64,000 nucleotides of DNA from Amaurobius ferox (lineage: Eukaryota > Arthropoda > Arachnida > Araneae > Amaurobiidae): NCBI GenBank assembly GCA_951213105.1, contig OX578137.1, forward strand, positions 61,578,736 through 61,642,735, written 5' to 3'. Numbering within the stretch: the stretch's first letter is position 1; each line of letters starts with the position of its first letter. This document shows, piece by piece, positions 34,166-46,564 of this stretch. The notes below the pieces were generated by a model. The model was not told the origin of the DNA and made no database searches. It saw only the letters and a list, made by a program, of their open reading frames with translations. A program made the position numbers and the translations under genes.

Positions 34166-34495
34166 ACAAGAAAGATCAATCATGCATAAAGCATTGATTA
34201 TGAAACACTTTCCAACTGAAATGCAATTTTATTTAAACATCTCTAAAATACGATACATTCAGCGGTGATACTTTTAAAATTATCACAATACTACAATAAT
34301 ATATTATATTTGAAAACTTCATCGGAAACAAATGAACTTTATTTAAATAACGTTATCGAAACAAAAATAGGTTGGCTCTCTACATAAAAGCAGTGAATAC
34401 TTCATTCATAAACTTTTTTCCATTCTTTTCATTCAGCTGCGATATTTTTAAACTTATCACAAATACTACAATAATTCATTTTACTTAAAAACGCA
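34166..34495 (-). mobile_element. Family B element, 3' fragment only
   Basis: It begins with the B 3' terminus (ACAAGAAAGATCAATCATGC on the plus strand) and the complement of GTTGGAAAGTGTT. Diverged B sequence runs to about 34495. The 5' two thirds are missing. Confidence 0.7.
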
Positions 34496-35941
34496 AAAGC
34501 TTTTCGCATAAGCATATTAAAGGGATGTAACAACATAACAATATATTAATATGTATAAAGACAATGTTTTAATATGTATAAGAGAAGTTTATTAAAGTAT
34601 CAATAAAAAAAATTTTGTCGTAAACTTTTAATAATGTAAACTGCACATATAAAGTGGGGTATAAGAGGAAATTGAAAATATATATATAGGAATTAAAACA
34701 TATAAAAGAGAATAAGTTGGAAGAAAGATTTAAATTTTAAATTCTTGATGCATATTTTTAGACAGCGGTGAAATTTCGATGAGTGAACATGCATTTTGAT
34801 GAGTATCTGACATGTAATTACGTATCTTGGTGAACTAGGGTACCATCACAAAAAATAAAACGACTGCTTGTGAGAATATAACATTCTAATACTTCCTCGA
34901 CGACAGCAGTTACCTAATTGTCTTATACTTGCTCATCAACTAATTATCTTATGCATGCTTTCTTTAAGGAAGTATCATAAAATTATATTCTGGTACCATG
35001 TCATATTTTCTTCATTCTTTGTTATAATATTTTCATCAATTAATACATAAAAATTAATAACTAATGTTGCCGATACAATGTATGTAAAAGCAAATTGAAT
35101 ACTTTTAGGGTACTTGTACAATGTATAAGTACAATAAAACTATTATATCAATGTGGCGGGAAATCGCCAATTTTCATTGAAATTGCAAACTTTCATAATC
35201 AATGGTGAGATAGATAGGGAAACAAACTATGGCGGCTAATTTATTACTTCCCAGAATTTTCTTGAGTTGGGTCTATTTTAAATATTTTCCAAACTTTTGA
35301 ACTCATTTCTGAAATTCCCTGCCAATTACAAGTAAAGTGTGTACAATCCTATTAAAGTAAAAAAAATGTGTACATTTTTGTAAAGTGAAATATTTTTAAT
35401 ACCCTAACCAAAACAAGTGGATTAACAGAATATGAAACATATAAGCAAAGAACATTATTCTCTTAAACTTCATTATTTATTAAAGAAACATTTTAAAATT
35501 CACAGCAGAAAAGTTTCATCGATATCTTCATCTCATGTTTGGCAGCAACTATATAAAAAAGACAATAAAGCAATTTAATAAAATCAATTCAATATAAATC
35601 TTTAGAAAGCATCCTAAACAATGTAAAACAATGTATTTCGCTGATATTATAAAGCAATGAGGAATACACAATATTTTTTTTATAGATTTAAAACAAATAC
35701 CAAAACAAAAGATATTTTAAACAGTCAAATCATTTTTGGTACATTTTCCCCCTTTAAAATGCTATATGAAGTAAAGTAAATATTAGACAGACGCACATTT
35801 AAAATTATAACCTGCGATGCATTTATAACATCTCATACATTTGCTATTAATCAGATAAAAGTAACATTAAAACAGAGCATACAAGGTTGATTAAAAGTAT
35901 TAACCAGTTTCAGGAGCTAAGAACAACTTTCTTCACGAAAA
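34496..35941. other. Intergenic, no gene seen
   Basis: AT-rich, with no coding similarity, no RNA gene and no repeat that I can define. Confidence 0.5.
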
Positions 35942-37245
35942 ACAAGAAAGATCAATCATGTTAAAAGCATTGATTATGAAACACTTTCCAAATTCAATGC
36001 AATTTTATTTAAAAAAGTCTAAAATGCAATACATTCCTCGGTAATATTTTAAAACTTATCACAATACTACATTAATTTAATATATTTGAAAACTTAAACC
36101 TTCATTGAAAAAAATGAACTACATTTAAATGACGACATTGAAATATAAATTGTCTGGTTTAAATATCTCTAAAATGCGATACATTCCACGGTAATATTTT
36201 TAAAACTATCATAATACTAGGATAATTTATTATATTTGAAAACTTCATCGAAAACAACTGAAATTAATTCAAATGAAGTCATAGAAAAAATAACACTCCT
36301 TGATCTCTCTATAAAAACAGCATTTCATTCATAATTTTCTCCCATTCATTTCATTCATCACAATACTATAATAATTTATTTTATTTAAAAATTAAGACCA
36401 TGGAGCTACAAGTAATTAAACTCTAATCTTAAAACTTCATCGAAAAAAATCGTCCTTCTCTTTATAAATTCAATTAATATTTCATTCATATCAGCCATGC
36501 AGACTCCATGGGCTAAATTATTTTGTGTTAAAGAAATACAGCAATTCTAATACAACTCATTCTATATATTTTGCTGTTTACATTTTACATAAGTAAAAAA
36601 TAGGCTTCGTTGTAGAAATAATCAAATTTGGATAATCATTGAAACTCAAATATATTGTATTTGCGTTGTTTCAGTATGTAGATGCACAGACTTTAAGTAA
36701 AAATAAAGTAGTTTTAGGACGGACACAACACTCAATATGAATTGAAAAAAAACTTAAAAAATCACGATTTTGAAACAAGATGGATGCCATATATCATTTT
36801 GAAGTGGGTCATGTGATCTTTTCATATTATGGTCACGTGATCGTTTCATATAAGAGGTGCAATTATTATTTTAATTTTTATTTAAACAACTACTGAATAT
36901 ATTTCGCTGAATTTTTTTTATATATTTTATGGAACAATTTGAATAATACCTAAAATTTTCGAAGCAATTTGTGAATTTTAAATCCGCTTAAAACATGTTT
37001 GAAAAATTAGGTCCCATAGGGCTCAATGTATTTCATTTTTTCATCCCGGGTTCAATCCAAAACTAATTGGGTGATATTATTCATTTATATTCCCATAGGT
37101 CCTACAGACAATCTGATCAACATACTAAAATTTCATTTTGATTAAGTCATTTTTACGGCAGTTATCGTGCTGACGGACATACAGACAGACAGACAGACAG
37201 AATGAACAAAGTCATAAACACTTTTCAACTTTGTTGTAAAGTGTT
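35942..37245 (-). mobile_element. Family B element, full length
   Basis: On the plus strand it starts ACAAGAAAGATCAATCATG and ends TTTGTTGTAAAGTGTT. The microsatellite (ACAG)n lies at about 37181-37200. It holds the paired GGTCATGTGATC and GGTCACGTGATC motifs at about 36806-36843 that are conserved in all full copies. Confidence 0.88.
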
Positions 37246-38703
37246 AATTAAAAAAAACAGAACTATAGCACCAACGAAAGCAAGAGTGTGTTCTTCGACA
37301 GACACAGTTTTTAATTTTTAAGACTATGTGCTCTGTTTTTCTTTATCCTGAATAATAAATCTGTATTTTGCTTCTGAAATAAGTTGATACATTCATGATC
37401 AACCTTGCTTGCTGTTAACTAACGAACTATTTAATTTTTACATATTAATTCAGACGACTGTTAAGCTGAATTTTTATATTTCCCACAAATGTTTTATTGT
37501 TCAGAACATTGGGCAAATTAGTGCAGAGTTAGATAACTGTTCATTTCACGACATTGGGTTAATGAGGTTTTGCATCATAACTAAATAATAAGCCCACACA
37601 AAAGCTGAAGAAAAGTTCATCTATTTAGGTTGTCGAGCCTGGAGTAGAGAAGTCGAATTTCACTGCATTTACCAAATTTAATGTGTTTTCTTAAAAATTC
37701 TTCATCTAATATAAGTGCTTGAAAAAATACAACTTTCAATGCAAGAAATTCTACATAAACCGACAGACAAGTTTATTTACATATATAAAAAAATCACCTT
37801 TTAAACAGGAAAATAATCTTGCATTAAAGGTTCATAAATGTCGACATCAACAGGACGAAAGAGGCAGAATATCACTCTGTCAAACTAGAGAAGAAAATAA
37901 CTGGCAGTTAATAAACTATATTATTTGTTAATTAAATAAATGCCATATTTGTTAAATAGTTTGTTAATTAAATATGATAATCAAGTAACTGTTGATATAA
38001 AAACAGTAATATAAAATTATAAAGTTATATTTAAAATGATTTCTCAAGTTAAGCTACACATAATACTAAGTTAGGCTACAACAGTTTTATGCCCAGGAAT
38101 GTATCCTTTCCATTCATGTTCAAAGGATGCATAAAGTTGCTAAAGTACCAATTAAAATTGTTTACATTATTCAGGCTTTCTTAAGTTTTGTGGGTGATAG
38201 CCTGGACCATTAACCTTAGCGCATCATTTTCTTCCTGACACGGCCAACAAGGCTGAAATATTATTTCATGCACTAAGAAAGTATATGCCGTTGCAAGAAG
38301 AATGAACTTATAATAATATGTGGCAGTTGATGAAAATATTACATGCACTAACGACATGTCTGATGAGAATCTTATAAGGGGCTTATTGAATGTTGATAAT
38401 TAAGTGGTCGATCCTTTAGTTGAAGAAATTAATAAAATTGTTGAGTCTCCTTCCACCATAAAAGAAGAAATGAATGTGACTAAAGCGCTTTAGAACAATT
38501 GACAAATAAAAAGTATGGTGCAGAATGACTTCCATAACATCAACAATTTAGAAAATGGAGTCTTTGAATATTCCAAACAGAATTTACAGCAGACACAAAG
38601 AACATCCTTCATATAAAGCTAGAAAGTATATAGTATATATTATCTTTTGCTCCGTTTTATTTCTACAGTGCATCAAATTAAATTAATATTTTTTCATAGT
38701 TTT
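37246..38703. other. No recognised gene; faint transposase-like traces
   Basis: Frames at about 38330-38580 read fragments such as DENITCTNDMSDENLIRGLL and KEEMNVTKAL, broken by stops. They loosely recall the C-terminal tail of pogo/Tigger-type transposases, but I do not consider this established. Confidence 0.25.
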
Positions 38704-39699
38704 TAACTTTAGTTATTCTTGTAAAATGCTTATGACTTTCTTCATTCTGTCTGTCTGTCCGTTCGCTAGATAACTGCCATAAAAATGACTTTATCAAAAT
38801 GAAATTTTAGTATGTGGTTGAGACGATCAGTGGGACATCTGGGAATGTAAATGAATAATATCACCCAATTAGTTTTGGATTGAACCCGGGTTGAAAAAAT
38901 GGAATACATTGAAACCTATGGGACCTAATTTTTCAAACATTCTTTAAGCCAAATTAAAATTCGCAAATCGCTTCGAAAATTTTAGAAAATATTTAAATTA
39001 TCCAATAAAATATATAAAAAAAAATTCAGCAAAATATATTCTGTACTTTTTTAAAATAAAAATTTAAATAATAATGACACCCATATAATATGAAGAGGTC
39101 TCGTGACCCACTTCAAAATTAAACATGGCTTCCATATTGTGTCAAAATCGTGATTTATAAAGTTCTTTTTAATTTATATTTAATGTTGCATCCGTCCTAA
39201 AATCGCTTTATTTTTGAGTTTTTTCTGTGCATCTATATTCAGGGCCAACGCAGTTACAATATTTTTTAGTTTAAATGATCATCAAAGTTTGATTATTTCT
39301 ACAAAGAAGCCTAACTTTAATGAATGTAAAATGTAAACAAGTGATTGTAAGATGAATTGTATAAAAATTCTTGAATTTTTTTCATGAACAATTATTTGAG
39401 CCTGAAGTTTGGAATAAAAGTGCATGAATGAAATACTCACTGCTTTTACATAGAGAGTCAGATCATTTATATTTCGATGACGCCATTTGAATAAAATTTG
39501 AATGAAGTTTTAAGCATGAATTTAGAACGTACTTTTACCTCCATGGTTTTAATATTCCAAGTAAAATGAATTATAATAGTTCTGTGATAATTAAAATAAT
39601 ATCGCCGCTGAATGTATCGTACTTTAGAGATGTTTAAATAAAATTACAGTTGGATAGTGTTTTATAATCAATGCTTTATGCATGATTGATCATTCTTGT
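38704..39699 (+). mobile_element. Family B element, old and diverged
   Basis: It keeps the B order (degenerate 5' end, CTGTCTGTCTGTCC, CCAATTAGTTTTGGATTGAA, CCCGGGTTGAAAAAATGG, and the terminal stem-loop CAATGCTTTATGCATGATTG with ATTCTTGT). It has many substitutions and deletions, so the family has been active over a long period. Confidence 0.75.
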
Positions 39700-40169
39700 A
39701 TTTATATTTAGTGTTGCATCTGTCCTAAAACCGCTTGATTTTTGCATATTATCTGTGTTTCTAAATTCTGTGCTTACGAAATTCCAATACTTTTTATTTT
39801 AAATCATCACTAAACTTTGATTATTTCTACAACGAAGCCTAATTTTAACGTATGCAAAATGTAAACAAAACAAGCTATTATAAGATGAGTTGTATAAGAA
39901 TTGCTGAATTTTTTAACGCAAAATTATTTAGCTCTAGAGTTTGGAATATAAGTGATATGAAAGGAATATTCATTGATTTGACTTAGATAGAGAAGAAAGC
40001 TATTTTATCGCATTTCCTTTTTTGATGAAGTTTCCAATTATTGCACTATGATAATTTTAAAAATATCACCGCTGAATGTATCGCATTTTAGAGATATTTA
40101 AATTAAATTGCATTTCAGTTGGAAAGTGTTTCATAATCAATGCTTTATACATTATTAATCTCTCTTGTT
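39700..40169 (+). mobile_element. Family B partial copy in tandem, 5' truncated
   Basis: It follows the previous B copy directly, starts in mid-element (GTGTTGCATCTGTCCTAAAA) and ends with the same 3' stem-loop and CTCTCTTGT. A head-to-tail junction that keeps only the 3' end matches the A1 array at 1546-4043. Confidence 0.7.
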
Positions 40170-40253
40170 AAATTATTGCTGCACTATAGCTCAGGCATTA
40201 TTTTGATATTGTTATTCATTAAACATAGTTTCTTAATTAAACAAGTATTTTTT

Positions 40254-41608
40254 TTCTTTCCTAGCAATGCATGGTAATGTATTGGGAAAGTATTGGAATT
40301 GTGTCGAAAATCGCAAGTCGAGTTTTCGACGGTTCTACACGTTTTGGGACCTCAAGAAGGGCCTCACGAAAAAATCATTTTTAACGTGACGTCTGTAGGT
40401 GTTTATGTGTGTGCTGTGTATCTGCCTGTCTGTGTGTCTGTCTGTGCAATGTTTGTATCCACTCTAACTGAAAAACTAAAACTAAGTGAGCAAATTTCAT
40501 AAAATTTGGAAGGTAAGTCACTTGTGGGTGACCCTGATGTTGATGAGATTTTGGTACGGTTCGGGATAGAAGAACCTGCCAGATTTTGCGAAATGGCCCA
40601 CAAAATCATATGTATCTACTCTAGCTAAAAAACTAATTGTCAAAATTTCACAAAATTTATTACTTAAGGGTTACGCTGGTGCTGATTAGATTTTGATACT
40701 ATTCGAAATGAAAGAATCTGCCTTTTTTTGCTAAATTCCCCTCAAAATTTGCATTTATCTAAACTAGTTGAGAAACTATTAAACCAAATTTCACAAAATT
40801 TGGTAAATAACTTGCTTGTGGGTAACCTTGGTGTTAGTTAGATTTTGATAGTATTCGGAATAAATGAACCTGCCTTTTTCTTGCGAAATGGCTCAAAAAA
40901 ATCTTCAAGATCTAAATTAAAAGTACTACAAATGTTTAATTTAAATGCATATTTCATACGTAATTTTTAACGCCGAGAAAAATATAACCAACCCCATTAC
41001 TCTGAGATGGATCATTCTCGAGATTGTTGAAGACCCAGACCGTCCGACTCGCCCAGAGGGCTCGAGCAACTATTTGGAACATTCTCGAGATTGTGAAGTT
41101 TCTTAAATTGGGGAACTGAAGACGTTTTTACTGTAATGAAAAAACTACTTAATGAAATTTCCTTAAATTTAGTAGTTATGTCCTTTGGAAATTATTCTGA
41201 TGCTCATCAGATTTTGCTGAATGATCGAAAAAATATAATCGAAGTTTGTCTTGTAAAATGACCCGCAAAGATCGTAAAAATGTGAAATAAATGACTAAAA
41301 TTACTGAAATGTATAAAATAATACTTGTTCTTCATGTACTTTTTAACAACACAGCGAATAAAACTATCCCCATGGCACTAGGATGAACCGTTCTCGAGAC
41401 ATATTAGTTTTTTTTTTTTCAAGAACAGAAGACTTCATAAGTTTCCAAATGAAATGAACGTGCATTAAAACTGCAAATTGTATAATATCAGAAAAGTATA
41501 TAGACTATATTCTGCAATTATACTCAATTTAATGCATTATGAAACAAAAAATAAGAAAATGAATTTCAATTTGTAGGGAAAGCCATGTTCTGCTGCTCAC
41601 ACCAGCGT
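40254..41608 (+). mobile_element. Family A2 element, long copy with three internal modules
   Basis: It starts with the A2 hairpin (CTTTCCTAGCAATGCATGG...GGGAAAGTATTGG), then CGAGTTTTCGACGGTTCTAC and a GT/GTCT tract at about 40391-40445. It ends near 41608 with TTGTAGGGAAAGCCATGTTC and a degenerate stem-loop. The internal module of about 150 bp (GTATCCACTCTAACTG... AAGTCACTTGTGGGTGACC...GAACCTGCC) occurs three times between about 40450 and 40905, against once in 27345-27966. A 52-bp retroposon insert is at 41028-41079. Confidence 0.82.
41028..41079 (-). mobile_element. 52-bp retroposon insert with 15-bp target duplication
   Basis: CATTCTCGAGATTGT occurs at 41013-41027 and 41080-41094. The insert begins TGAAGACCCAGACCGTCCG and contains CGCCCAGAGGGCTCGAGC. 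It shares the CCCAGACC end with the inserts at 28615-28717 and 54213-54423. The host A2 sequence continues normally on both sides. Confidence 0.65.
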
Positions 41609-42598
41609 TTTTTTTTTTTCTGAAAATACAAAAGTTTATAATGTGTGAATGCAGTCGGTATTCCCTTCCCTCAGAACCACCCAAAAAGTTGCAAAAATAA
41701 TGTTTGATGCAACGGCCATTTGATATAATGTCCCTGGAGTGAGGGTCCCTTCAAGATCATTATAATGCCAAATTTAATAAAATGATTTTTAAGATATTTT
41801 TAATGTAAGTTCATTGCTTACCAAGCATCATAATTTACACTAAAAGATAACAAGAAATTAAAAATTAATGCAAGAACATTTTCCTGGAACATAGACACGC
41901 TGTTAAGGACATAACTTGTTTTAGAGGGTTCTCTAAATAGATTTTATATAAACACAATGTAGAATCTTCTTATCTTTTCATTAATCAGTACTTTAATAAA
42001 GTATCTTTTACTTTTTTTAAAGTATCTAGAATATTACATAGATAAAGTTTAGTAAAGTATATTGTATCCAGTAATGCCAATATTTTTAAAAGTATCTTGT
42101 ATGTTTAGCTTCTTCAGTAAATATAGATACTGCTTTACAAAGTAACTTGTATTGAGTATTGGTGATACTTTTAAAAGTATCGTCTCCAGCTCTGAATTGG
42201 ATAAAAAGAAATTGGAGTCTAGTATCTAGTAGCTGATACAAGCATAATCTAATTTATGCTGTACAAAAGAAAATAATTATTTATACACAAATATCACATT
42301 CTAAAATGTTTAAGAAGCAGTATTGAAACACTCCTTAGGACAGGCTATCACATGTAACATATACAAATATGACATACATTGCAAAAATTAATCAGTTTTT
42401 AATGTTATATAAACTGAAAATTATTTTCAGAACTTATAATTATTGTTAGTCAAAAAAATCCATAAAAAAATACATAATTTCGTAAATATTCTGTATTTCA
42501 ATAACAGTATGTGCTTTGATTCAGCAGCACCACACAGCATAACAGTACAGCATAACACACTAGTACCACAACAAATTAATCTAAATTTACTTACAGAA
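41609..42598. other. Region downstream of the macrodomain stop
   Basis: AT-rich, without ORFs or repeats that I can assign. It could hold the 3' untranslated region or a further intron of the gene ending at 42601. Confidence 0.4.
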
Positions 42599-42600
42599 GA

Positions 42601-42803
42601 TTAATTTTGTTCTAGAAATACTCGCACTGTTTCTAAAGCAACTTGAGCAGCACTTCTTTTGGGATATCTATAAGCTCCTGTTGATATACAAGGAAATGCA
42701 ATGGTTCTTAGACCGTTTTTTTTAGAGATAATCAAGCAGTTCAAATAACAGCTTCGTAAGAGGTCGCTCATTTCTCCAAAAGGTCCAACAGTATGAATCA
42801 CAT
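42601..42803 (-). CDS. MACROD1: MACROD1/2-like macrodomain protein, exon C (last recognised)
   Basis: The protein family removes ADP-ribose from proteins and deacetylates O-acetyl-ADP-ribose. After the acceptor TTCTTTAG the exon reads VIHTVGPFGEMSDLLRSCYL, then AFPCISTGAYRYPKRSAAQV and ends VRVFLEQN-stop. The first two bases (AT) complete a Tyr codon begun by exon B, giving LPAK-Y-VIHTVGP as in MACROD proteins. In the phosphate-binding loop STGAYRYP the usual Gly (YGYP/YGFP) is Arg. The family normally runs about 25-30 residues further. Here a TAA comes early, and nine bases after it lies a good splice donor (TTCT|GTAAGT), so the stop may be a nonsense change inside a former internal exon. 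Confidence 0.82.
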
Positions 42804-43314
42804 CTAAAGAATAAAAGCATTAAATAAAAACAATCAACAGTATATCAAAGTTAGACTTCAGATTTGTAGCACTACATTAAGAAAATCTTATTCCATGGAT
42901 TTATCTTTAATTGATAATAAAATATATAAGATTTAAAAAAGAAACATATTGTTTGACACTGAAAGTGAATAATATATGAATAATAAGTGAATGCTTTAAC
43001 TTTTTTCCATAAGTGTAAGACAAAAAAGAAAACTAAAACTAATAAAGAAAACTAAAAGAAATATAAAACTGGATGCGCCTCCTGTTTGCTATGCTCACTA
43101 TCCCTTATTTTCATTTTGTATACATTAAAATATCAAATTCAGTAAGCACATTTGATTAAAGTGCAATTTGAATTGCCTAGCTTGTATCATTTTAATAAAA
43201 ATAGAAAAATACAATATTGAGCAAAAGAAATATCTGCTATATTAAGCACTTTCTGAATTACATATTAAATTTTACTTGAATGATAAGAATTTACAAAACA
43301 GAAGTTACTTTTTT

Positions 43315-44298
43315 AGTTTCCTTATATACATAGTATAATGTATAAGGAAAGTATTGTGACGGGGTCGAAAATTCGAATTCGAGTTTTCGACGGGAGAGCA
43401 TGTTTCAAGCATCCTTGATCGCGAATCGAACATTTTTGAGGTGTAGTCAGTGTGTGTTGTGTGTGTGTTTGTGTGCGTGTTTGTGTGTGTATGTGTGTTT
43501 GTGTGTCAGTGAGTTTATGGAGAGAATATCTCTCGAACGAATGGAGCGATGCGAATAAAATTTGGTACAAAAATTACAATCCGTGAATACTGGAAGCCTA
43601 TTGTTTTAAAACATAATCGAATGTTCAGAACCCCCCTAAATTTTCGAGTGAAATTTTGACGAAATCATCAAAAAATCAAAGCTTTTAATAAAGTTACGCA
43701 AATAGACATTTCTTATGTAATAGACATTTCTTATGTAATTTGTTCTCAGAAAACGATTGACATAAACTTTAGAACGCTATCATTAACCGTTCTCGAGATA
43801 TTGCACATTATTCAAATAAATTTATCAAAAAATCCCATAAATTATAAAAAAATCTAAATATTAACTGCTGAGAAACATGTTCATTTTTCATGTGTAATAT
43901 CATGCGATACATTTGGTGACATCATTCTCGTGGATCTAACTCGTTCCATTCATGAGAAAAGATACTTTGAGTAATACTTTTGTATTTGAACGCCAATATT
44001 CATTTATCTGCTATAAGAATTACTTATTTTTCCGTTCATAATGCTTGGCAGGATTTTGGCGACGAATTTAGCGGAATGTCGACAACTTGGCAACTTTTTT
44101 AAATGTTGCCAAATTAACGAAAATAACGCCAAATGGATAAAAATGACGCTAAATCAATGAAAATAACGACTAATTGACGAAAATTCAATATGTTGGAAAG
44201 AATATAAGTATCTACTAAAAAGAATAACCTATTTTTTTTTACTGAAAAAGTAATAAATTCATTGCATTATATAAAGTCATGTGCTGCCCAAATCAGAT
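43315..44298 (+). mobile_element. Family A1 element, compact complete copy
   Basis: It begins with CCTTATATACATAGTATAAT inside the terminal hairpin, then TGTGACGGGGTCGAAAATTC and a GT-rich tract at about 43449-43507. It has the GGCGA/TCGCC cluster at about 44043-44135 and ends ATATAAAGTCATGTGCTGCC with CAAATCAGAT. At about 985 bp it is a good reference copy of the family. The minus ORF at 43322-43570 is a repeat reading. Confidence 0.88.
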
Positions 44299-45345
44299 TT
44301 TTTAATTTATATTTTATTTGAAAAATTTATAATAATATTTTGTATATTTTTTATAATTGGAATATAATTACATTATTTATTTTTATTCATTTTCAACTAA
44401 GGTAATCTTTAAAACATATTGTACAGTTTAAAATAATTTAAATTTATAAATACAAATGTTTTGTTTATAAATTTAAATTTGCAATTTAAATTGTATTTAT
44501 TGTTATTTGTATTTATAATTAAATTTATAAATACAAACCTTAAATATTTGAATTATTGAACATTTTTTTTACATTAAACAATTTAAGGTTTAAATGTGAG
44601 TGAACATTTAAAGTCTAAATAACTGTATTTGGTCATTAATAATGTGTATTACAATTTACCTATGATTTAGATATCCATTTTTTAAAATAAAATATATTAA
44701 AACATATGACAAATGTATACATTATTTGACCCAGGATGATTTTACTTCAAAATGAACACATGAACTAAGTTACACTCTAAGTGTACTACATCTAAAGAAA
44801 TTTATCCTCACCCAAATTGAGTAATATTTTTCAGTTTTCACCCATTAAGATTGAAATGAATAGCTAAAGCCGTTTCCATGGCCTACAATGTGCCCCCACA
44901 TTACATTTAATGAAGACCGTAATAATTAATATCTTTATTATTAGAATTACTAATATAAATGCTTGTTTTTTCACAATGATTCATTTTCAAAATTGCCTAA
45001 ACATAATTTTTTTATGTGGCAACTCACGTAAAATCCACTGTATTAATAGAGTGAATTAAATCATTGTCAGGAAGACGAGACTTTACCAATAGGATGATGG
45101 TCACATGCCCTTTTACAATTTTTTGATACAGATATAAGGTTTTAAAAATGTATAAAATTATTAAGGATACCACCTACTTAGAATTTTGATTATCATCAGA
45201 AGTAATTATCCACAGAGTATTAAACATTTAGGATCAACGACAACAACTTCCACCAACAACTTCCATTTGATAAATTTACTAATCATAATGTGTATTCTTA
45301 AAAAATATCAAATGCATATTATTACAATTCTGGTTAATCCAACAA
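44299..45345. other. Intronic spacer, no gene seen
   Basis: AT-rich, with short local inverted runs of AAATTTATAAATACAAA type at about 44445-44540. Nothing else is recognisable. Confidence 0.5.
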
Positions 45346-46537
45346 AATATGAGTCAGTGTTTTGACCCCCATCACAAAATTTTCCCTTTACATATACTAT
45401 GCATTGTAGAGAAAGTAAAATTCTGAGTAGCATTTGGGAAAAGTGCGAGGATAATAGAGAACAGATCGATGTAGTCCAACAGATGCTCAATTAGGTTAAA
45501 GTCCGGGGAATTAGGGGCCTAGGGAAGAACTTTGAAGTATTCATTGTGCCCCTCAAACCACTATCGGACGGTTCTCGCTGCGTGACAGGTCGCATTGATG
45601 TGCTGGTAGATTCCATCTGACCCGCAAGGAAGGCAATCAGCATGTGTGGATGTGCGTGATCTGCAAGGATGAATGAATTCGGTTCATTGTTTCTATAAAT
45701 TTGAGTAAGTTCAGTGAATGCCACGAAAACATTTCTAAGACCATAATGCTACCCCCCCCCCCCGCCTTTTGTTCTTACAGCAATGGTTGATGAGTGTTTG
45801 TTAACCGATCTTTCGCGTCTTATGGTATAGATGGAATGGATGGACGCCACTTCATGGAATGGATGGACGCCACTGTCCATCTATTCCATGAAGCAGATAA
45901 CGTGACTCATCGAAGAAGTCAATCTTTTGCCAATCAACGGAGGTCCAATTTCGATACTGTCGAGCAAATGTAAGCCTTTTCTGACGATGCACCTTTGCAT
46001 AAGTGTGGCATAGTGTTTGCATAGTGTGTTTTAGCATAAGTGTAGTGACCATCTGTCAGCTTCTGAGGCCCATACGCAGCAGGGCTCGCTGAACTGTCGC
46101 TTCAGACACATTTCCAGTATCTCACTGGTTCATTCGGCCGGTGAGTTGCTCTACTGTAGTGTGGCGATCGATCCTCACAAACCTTCGGAGCCGACATACA
46201 CCTCTCATATCAATGGCGCATGGTGCTTCGTAGTTTCCACGACACTTATTCGCAATGGTTACTTTTCTCCATTGACAATACACTTCAACCACAGCAACAC
46301 ACGAACAGCTCACAAACTGCGCTGTTTCGGAAATACAGCCCCCCCCCCCCTCTTGGCCCCAAACCCGATACTTATCCCTTTTTTTAAATCTGATACATCG
46401 CTTCTTATAGCCATGACAGCAACGAGCGATATGTTTTCAGAATGCCTACACCACTCCTTATATACTCACAAAGCCAGCTTACGATGCGTGTCTTCTTTCA
46501 AAAGTAGAAGGTGGTCACAATAATGTGACTCGACCCA
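45346..46537 (-). mobile_element. Tc1-like DNA transposon, decayed
   Basis: The right end, read on the minus strand, begins GGGTCGAGTCACATTATTGT GACCACC, a typical Tc1-like terminal repeat. The left end at about 45351 (GAGTCAGTGTTTTGACCCCC) is a degraded version of it. Between them lies a broken transposase. A 24-base local duplication is present at about 45834-45875. Confidence 0.82.
45420..46313 (-). pseudogene. Tc1-like transposase, broken
   Basis: The N-terminal part reads RRFVRIDRHTTVEQLTGRMN, the paired-like DNA-binding region. After a frame break comes RQKRLTFARQYRNWTSVDWQ with DFFDESRYLLHG, containing the first catalytic Asp. ILADHAHPHM holds the second Asp, and SPDFNLIEHLLDYIDLF the final Glu of the DD34E set. 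The parts lie in different frames separated by stops, so the gene is dead although the three catalytic positions can still be seen. Confidence 0.85.
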
Positions 46538-46564
46538 GTAGTAAACTTTATAGCTACAATATTG

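Noticed and set aside
38330..38580. Possible pogo/Tigger transposase C-terminus
   Set aside because: Only loose resemblance in short fragments broken by stops; a profile search would be needed.
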